A stretch of DNA of 64,000 bases from Oreohelix idahoensis. Its lineage: Eukaryota; Mollusca; Gastropoda; Stylommatophora; Oreohelicidae. Where the stretch lies: positions 310,001-374,000 of the forward strand of contig JAMPIV010004468.1 of assembly GCA_024509875.1 (NCBI GenBank). Reading direction: 5' to 3'. The notes below the pieces were generated by a model, which was not told the DNA's origin, searched no databases, and worked only from the letters and a program-made list of their open reading frames with translations. Every line of letters starts with the position of its first letter. Position 1 is the stretch's first letter. A program made the position numbers and the translations under genes. This document shows positions 57,419-64,000 of the stretch, piece by piece.

Positions 57419-57495
57419 ACAGGACCGTTAGTGAGGGTGACTATCATAGAGAATGGTCCAAAGCAAAAGAAATAACACAGAACAGAAATAGTCAA

Positions 57496-59571
57496 GTGAA
57501 CCCATCCAAAAAAATACATTATGAAGAAATGCTGAATGATGGAACCAAAATACATCCGGACCCCAGTTCTTGCATCATGTCTATACAGGGCCAGCAGTAT
57601 AGAGCACTGGTAGATACAGGAGCATCCATTAGTCTTATTAGGTTCCAGCTGTTCAAGAAGATCCAACATTTAGTACGATTTCAACAGTCCAAAACACACC
57701 TAGCCTCAGTCACGGGACAAAGACTAAATTCAGTTGGGACAGCATGGGTAAAATTTTCTTTAGGTGAAACAAATTTTGAACACCCATTTGTCATTACAAA
57801 AGACATGTCTAGAAATCTTATCCTAGGGAGGGATTTCTTTAACAAAAACAAAGTTAGAATATACTATGACCTCCAGAAAATCAAAGTCAACAATATTTAT
57901 ATCGATCTCCAGGACGATATCCACATAGCGTCTTTGGTAAGGCTTACAGCTCCCATAACGGTGGCCCCAAACTCCCTAGTCATAGCAAAAGGCAGAGTAA
58001 AAAATTCTGAGTACATAACACCAGGGCAATCAATCCAAATACAGCCCCTAGCAGAAGAAAGCATTATTGATGACCCATTGTTGCAAATTACAGAGGGAAT
58101 CGCTGAAGTCTCGAAGTCCAGAGATTTCCCCATCATGATATTGAATATGTCAGGAAAAACTACCACTATAAATAGAGGCACAATTGTAGCACAAGTGGAT
58201 ACGTCAACAATAAGACAGACTAAAACCAATAGAGACCATTCACAAATTGTCTCAACCACTCCCACTGGACATAGTGCACGAAATCGCAGTACAAATAACC
58301 ATGGTACACGAAAGGTAAACAGTTATAAGTCATATGCAGAAAATGGCAGAGATACCAGTCACAGTTATGTTACACCACAGCATACCCCACCCAGACTGCA
58401 GAAACAAACCAGTCCATGTATAAGAAGGAGAGAAATAAGGCAGCCACGGTATGAGAATGACTATAATTACTCATTCTTGCGCCCCAGCACACCAAGAGAA
58501 AAGATGAAGTGCTGTATATCAGAAAGAAACAGAGAAACAGAAATTGTCTTGCCAGGAGGATATCCGAAGCGACAAGACAGAGATACATGTCCCATGGAGT
58601 ATCAATATAACTCAAAAACAGGTGGATATGATAAAGTCCCAAAACCAATTGAATGTTCCGAAGAAAAGGAAGAATTCTTATATGACTCCACCACAGGAGG
58701 ATACTATAGCAGCAAAGTTGGAAACAGAAAGAATGAAAAATTTTCGCCCAGGGAAAGAAGACAGCCCTATAGCACAAACAGAAGAAATACAGTAACGTAC
58801 GCGGATAAGCGCAGTTACGGCAGAAATAATCAGAAACAATGGCACAATAACGACTACCCCAGAAATAATACTAGAAACGTATATACAGTAAATGCAGTGA
58901 CAAATGGAAATGCACACAGCACATGGCAGAGGAGACAATACCAAGCACAACCCAGCGAATGGCAAAGAAATACCCAAAAGAAAGCCACATACCAGGAACA
59001 GAGATTTTCACAAGATGCAAGAAAAATGCCCCAAGATTATGGGAATGAAACGGAGGCATCAAGACAGACCAGAGATATCATAGCAGATCATAAATACAGA
59101 GAGAGAATAGCTCAGTTACTTGCAACCCTGAACGCCACAGAAGATAATAAGCCACGTTTGAAAACGTTTGTAGAAAAGCACCAGGATGTATTCGCACTCA
59201 ATGACATGGAATTAGGCAGAACTAACACTGTCACAATGGACATTCAAACAACCACAGAGGAGCCAATACATATGAAACCCTATCATACGCCCTTGAAAAA
59301 CAGAGAACTCGTGGAAAGGTCTATAAATGAAATGCTACAGGCAGGAATCATCGAAAGATCCAGATCCCAATGGTCCTCCCCCATCGTTATCGTAACAAAG
59401 AAAGATGGGTCCAGTCGCTTTTGCTGCGATTACCGAGCCCTGAACAAAATCACAAAAGTCATTTCCTACCCCCCTCCCCAGGATAGACGATCTACTTGCG
59501 ACGTTAGGAAAGTCTACCTACCTATTTCACCACACTTGATGCAAGGTCAGGCTTTTGGTGCATCCCCATGA
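57496..59571 (+). pseudogene. Pol, first part: protease and N-terminal RT
   Basis: Open frame in a different phase from gag. The GTG at 57496 is not a credible start, and expression by frameshift from gag is likely. The protease active site DTGA lies at residues 40-43 (LVDTGASISLI) with a second hallmark ILGRDFF about 70 residues on. A 300-residue low-complexity linker, with two copies of a Y-S-TGGY motif, separates it from the RT, which begins near 59200 (EPIHMKPY, GIIERSRSQWSSPIVIV, FCCDYRALNK). The frame leaves the RT near 59481; the residues after that are out of frame. Confidence 0.82.
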
Positions 59572-60863
59572 CACCTGAGGCAAAACAGAAATCCACATTC
59601 TGTTCCCATATCGGAAGTTTTTTTTGGAATGTTATGCCATTTGGTCTAAAAGGATCGCCAGCAACATATATGTCACTCATGGATGAAGTGTTAAAGGGTC
59701 TACATCCATTTGCCCTGGCATACATAGACGATATCCTGATACATACCGCAGGCACGATGGAAGACCACCTCCGCAAAGTTGAAACAGTTTTTGATAGACT
59801 CAGACATCACCAAATAAAGTTAAAACTGTCCAAGTGTGAATTTCTAAAGACAGAAACCAAATATTTAGGCTTTGTTATCAATAGAGATGGCATCAGACCT
59901 GATGAAGATAAAGTCAAAGCCATAAGAGAAATGCCTAGCCACAAGACGGTCAGACAAACACGCTCCTTTATCGGTTCCGTAGGATACTATAGACGCCATA
60001 TCATACATTTCTCACAAGCAGCTGAGCCATTAATAGCCCTTACCCGCAAGTATGCACGATTTAGATGGACAGAAGAGTGCCAGAAATCGTTTGAATATCT
60101 CAAAAATGCCCTAACCGCCATTCCGCTTCTGGGACATCCAGACATTTCTCAGCCCATGATACTATACACCGATGCCTCGAATAACGCAATTGGTGCGTGT
60201 TTGGTACAACCAGTACTAGAAGATGAAACACCCATACTACCGGACATCCCCAATGTGAAACCCATTGCATTCTTATCCCACGCATTGTCAAAGTCACAGA
60301 AACGGTGGACCACCATTGAGAAAGAAGCATACGCCATTCACTATGCAGTACAGAAATTAGACTTTTATGTGAGAGGGACGAAACTCACTATCAGAACTGA
60401 TCACCAGCCTTTGGTTAACTGGCTCACCAAAACACAGGAACAGCCTAAGAAGTTACAGACATGGGCAATGAATTTACAGTCCTATGACACCACTATCGAA
60501 CATATCCCTGGCAGATTGAACATCTGTGCTGATCTCCTATCCAGAATCAAATATGATGATGAAACCGAAGTGAAAACAATTAGAGTCAAAAATGATGGCA
60601 CATCCTCAGAGATTGACGATAATGCTAAAGAAATTAACGAAATTACTTCACCAGGTCGAAGAAGTACCTCAGATTCTGCCACTCAAGTAGAAGAAGAAAG
60701 TCAAGATATGTTTGACATGAGAGTAGAACAAGCGAAAGATGCAGAAATTGTTAAGCTGCTCACATACGTGAAGGAAAACCCAACAAAAAGTAAAGATTTT
60801 ACAGTACACACCCAACGGATGGAGCTCTATACTATATTGATAGTAAACAAGAAGGGACACTAA
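59568..60863 (+). pseudogene. Pol, middle part: RT palm and RNase H
   Basis: The coding phase changes twice between about 59481 and 59532, inside palm motif A, then stays in this frame. Motifs: FFWNVMPFGLKGSPATY, the active site YIDD near 59730, the tether GSVGYYRRHI, and the RNase H residues Asp (YTDAS), Glu (IEKEAYAI), Asp (RTDHQPL) and Asp (CADLLSR). The ATG at 59568 is internal to the RT. The frame is lost again near 60818, where integrase begins in another phase. Confidence 0.85.
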
Positions 60864-63088
60864 GAAAAGTCATTCCAGCACATCTAGTCCCAGAAGTATT
60901 GCTACAGTTTCATGATAACAACGGGCACATGGGAAGAGACAAAACAATTGATGTCATAAAGAAAAGGTATTATTGGCAAACTTTCTACAAAGACATTACA
61001 GAATATGTAGCCACCTGTAGAACATGTAAATTGAGAAACATGAAGCCACATTTAATTCCCCTTCAAGAAATGCAACCTTCCCATTATCCCATGCAAACAG
61101 TAAGCATTGACTTATCAGGTCCTTACCCACTCACCCAATCAGGCAACAAATACCTCCTGCACATAGTTGACCAATACTCTGTTTGGCCAGAAAGTTACCC
61201 ACTCAGTGATGCCACATCGCAGTCTATCACGCAAATTTTTTTACAAGAATTCATTCCCAGGCATGGCTGTCCAAAACGAATCATTTCGGACAACGGTAAA
61301 CAGTTTATCGGTAACCCATTTAAAGCCACCTTACACCAGCTGAATATTGAGCATACTACTACAAGTTATTATTGCCCAAATGCAAATGGCAGAAATGAGC
61401 GCATGCATGCCACCCTACATGATATTATTAGCAAATATATCAAGGGGAACCACCAATACTGGGACCTATACATTAACCAAGCTCTTGAAGCCATCCGAGT
61501 AAACGCGAACGATACCACAGGAATGTCACCATTTCTCATGCTATACGAAAGAGAACAAAATTTTCCGTTAGACAACCTACTTCGCCCACAACGAAAATAC
61601 ATGGGAGAAGACCCCATCGAAATAATCCTTCAAGAAAAGTACAAAGCTCACCAGATTGCACAACGAAATACGCAGAAGGCATTTCACAAGAAACAGAAAC
61701 AACATGATAAATCAGCCAAGCTACCAACGTACAAAATAGGAGACAGAGTATACTACAAGAAACATGTACGCAGTTCAAAATTCGATGACCGATGGTTAGA
61801 TGGCTACAAAATCATGAAACAAACTACGCCTGTAAACTTCATTATCTGGAATGAAGAGAAACAACACCAAACAAAAGCTCACGTAAAACAAATCAAAATT
61901 GATAATCACCGGCCCATTCCGCCTCTGACGACAAATACAAGACCAGTCAGAAAGGCCACCCTAAATTATAATCCATCCAGTACAGATCCGTCTGACATAT
62001 CAGAGTCAGAGACGACAGACTCTGAATTTTACCAAGACGACCGCATACCCAGACCACCCACCGATGCACTACATCGAGCAAGACAACAACGAGACTCGTC
62101 CGAAAGCGAAGAAGATATCCCACCACTTGAATTGCGTAATCGACTCCAAGACAGAGACCTGCGCATTAGAAATGAAGAAATAATGCCTCAGACGTCACAC
62201 GATGACAACAACAAAACAACTTATATTCACACTCAAACTTACTCCCGCGGTGATAAATCGTCAGCTGATACCTATCACACCCCAAATTCAGGCAGCTCCA
62301 GTTTTAACACTAGTGAAAACCAAACACTGCTATACCACAAGAACAAGATTGGTCGTTCAAAACAATCAGATCCTGAAGAAACTATACCCAAGCAGATTGT
62401 TGAACCATATACCAGCAATCTTTATGAAGACGAAACGCAACAAGAAATGAGAAACTACAGTGTCAACCCCGGCACAGCTTTGTCAGACCCCAACGAACAA
62501 AATGACAGAGAAATGGTAGAATTATACGAACAAGAAACAGACATTGATACAGCTAGTTCTATTGAAACCAGTGATGCGGATAGTACATTATTTGTACCAG
62601 TCAGCTCCAGCGTCAAACGCGCCTATAAAACAGAATCAGATGACTCAATCCCTAGCAACAAAATTCCGCGTATACAGCACAACTATATCAGACGAAAGAT
62701 TCTGAAGAAACGCTATCAAGTGCCAAAACCAAGCCGAGAAGTATTAGGCTCAGCTCTACTAGTTAAAAACAACAGTGTGCAAATTACGCCCACTGAAAAG
62801 GACGTTAACGTACCACAGACCCAAGTCCGAAGAAAAATCAAGGCGAAACATATACCTGCCTCAAAACTAACAGATGTTCCAGCCATACAAACCCCTACCA
62901 CAGTGAAACCATCACCGCAATCAAAAGATGTTAAGCCATCACCGCATTCGCCAATGTCCTCAGAGCCCCAACAATCAGCAAATGCAGTGTCACCCACAGC
63001 TACTCAGTATGATTCTCGCCTAAGCAGTAGGGACATTGCAAGGTTAGAGATGGCAGAGAAACTGAAGGAACTAGCAAAGCTATTCTGA
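60821..63088 (+). pseudogene. Pol, last part: integrase with a long C-terminal tail
   Basis: In-frame from about 60821 to 63088; the first apparent start (60899, TTG) is internal. The HHCC zinc domain spans about 60910-61030 (H and H in FHDNNGHMG, C and C in CRTCK). The catalytic core has VSIDLSGPYP (Asp), IISDNGKQF (Asp) and GRNERMHATL (Glu). A C-terminal SH3-like region follows (YKIGDRVYYKK, WLDGYKI). About 380 further residues are rich in Ser, Thr, Asp, Glu and Pro with basic patches. They show no chromodomain, transmembrane segment or envelope-like feature that I can see, and the tail is unusually long for a Gypsy integrase. Confidence 0.85.
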
Positions 63089-64000
63089 AAACCCGCCCCT
63101 CGAGTCTTCAATGTACATGCCATACCATGTACGGTCACCGCGAATGTGAAATTACTTTTTAACAATGTACTAACTTTCACATGTACTTTCGTTTCAGACT
63201 ATGTTCAAATTGACAGTTATAGATGACTTTATGCCAGAAAGTTTTTCCCAGCCACACCACTACTGATGCCCAGAAAAAAAAATCAAAGACCAGCCCACGG
63301 AGGATTTTCTTTAGATAGTATAGTTTTGTGAAATAAAAAAATGACAAAACAATTGATAACACACGGTGTTACGAGTTTACAGACACCCTTATTAGTCAGA
63401 CAGTTTTTGATATTTAGAATGTTACACAACCTTACCTATAACACATGTGTCACACTATTCTGTTGTAACATGGATCTACACTTTTGTAACTGATCATATT
63501 CCACGCTTCATTCACCAGACTTCTTGTCCTTGCAGATCCAGAGTCCTGTATTTTCGCATCTTAGTGCATTTTCATGCAGACACTTTACACCAGTAGTTTT
63601 TCTTACCCCATACTAATATTTCTGTGATCTCATTTATGCTAAACTCCTTTATTCTATCACCTTGACCAATCATACTGTTCCTACTATGACATCTGTTAGC
63701 AGCATATTAATTCATGTCCAAAACTAGTATTGCATGTTATGCTATCTTTCTCCACAGGATTGTTTATTTTACAATGTACATTATTATTATTTTAGACCCA
63801 GATGTATATTAGTACTGTCAAGATTTTAAAACATTATCCAAGATTCCATATCCCAACCTTGACTCTCTATAGTAAGATTTTCTGCACTCCACCGTTACAT
63901 CATCTTTGACTTACTATTTTTCCTTTCCACTATATTGAGACGACATTCTAGACTTGTGATTTTTTCAATCCCAATCATATTCCTTCCTTGGAATTATAAT
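63089..64000. other. Downstream of integrase; LTR not established
   Basis: AT-rich and T-rich DNA without a gene. A purine run (CAGAAAAAAAAATCAAAG, about 63270) and TGTTACGAG at 63369 could be a polypurine tract and LTR start, but I could not pair them with a left LTR. Confidence 0.35.

Larger units (their letters stand above)
56306..63090 (+). mobile_element. Ty3/Gypsy retrotransposon, degraded, order gag-PR-RT-RH-IN
   Basis: Internal region of a second LTR retrotransposon. A primer-binding-like TGGTGCCGTATGACCAG lies at about 56310. Gag with a CCHC knuckle, protease, RT, RNase H and integrase follow in the conventional Gypsy order. Coding is broken by one in-frame stop in gag and three frame changes in pol. 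LTRs could not be identified. The right one may start near 63369 (TGTTACGAG) and leave the window, but no matching left copy is visible, so the left end may be truncated. Confidence 0.85.

Noticed and set aside
63369..64000. Right LTR of the second Gypsy element
   Set aside because: TGTTACGAG after a purine run looks plausible, but I found no matching left copy before 56306, so I did not annotate an LTR.

Overview
This window is AT-rich, intron-bearing animal DNA, most likely from a mollusc or another lophotrochozoan. The evidence is RTE-type LINEs, metazoan Ty3/Gypsy elements, a DD34D mariner, hAT elements, tRNA-headed SINEs and many microsatellites and minisatellites. I see no bacterial-style operons, CRISPR arrays, rRNA genes or functional tRNA genes. 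The species call is inference; nothing in the window names it.

Layout. 1-2760: mostly featureless DNA with a possible LINE tail at the start. 2761-6068: a full-length RTE-like LINE with a 12-bp target-site duplication (TSD) and one frameshift. 6069-8996: intergenic DNA, a SINE fragment and GATA/GAAA microsatellites. 8997-17940: a young LTR retrotransposon with Gypsy-type enzymes in Copia-like order (gag-protease-integrase-RT-RNase H), as in the Gmr1 lineage, flanked by 820-bp LTRs that differ at one base I could see. 18720-24020: two arrays of one 53-bp minisatellite, a hAT element with an 8-bp TSD between them, and a 35-bp minisatellite. 24020-32000: repeat relics and a roughly 390-bp (AT)n tract. 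32004-37119: two insertions of an unusual inverted-repeat element, a 48-bp minisatellite and a LINE 3-prime end. 37490-39390: a decayed LINE copy holding an (AT)n tract and a hAT MITE. 42350-49320 and 52560-53510: two paralogous copies of a segment carrying an immunoglobulin-like exon. The first copy is broken by a SINE, a LINE tail and a mariner. The second continues to a further exon at 54684-55025. 56300-63100: a second, conventionally ordered Gypsy element with several breaks.

The most unusual object is a mobile repeat family built on a 480-bp unit with a tRNA-like RNA polymerase III promoter. Three separate insertions (32004-32538, 35727-37119, 43768-47987) have different 13-14-bp TSDs but nearly the same two ends. 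Each begins with an inverted copy and ends with a forward copy. The third carries eight near-identical full units in tandem behind a perfect 210-bp-arm palindrome, and it interrupts an otherwise open mariner transposase frame. The mechanism is unknown to me. Twin-primed target-primed integration of a multimeric RNA, or a Penelope-like or retrozyme-like route, are candidates, but I found no canonical hammerhead core.

Host coding sequence is confined to the Ig-like exons, which are phase 1-1 and join in frame. Everything else that looks coding belongs to mobile elements.
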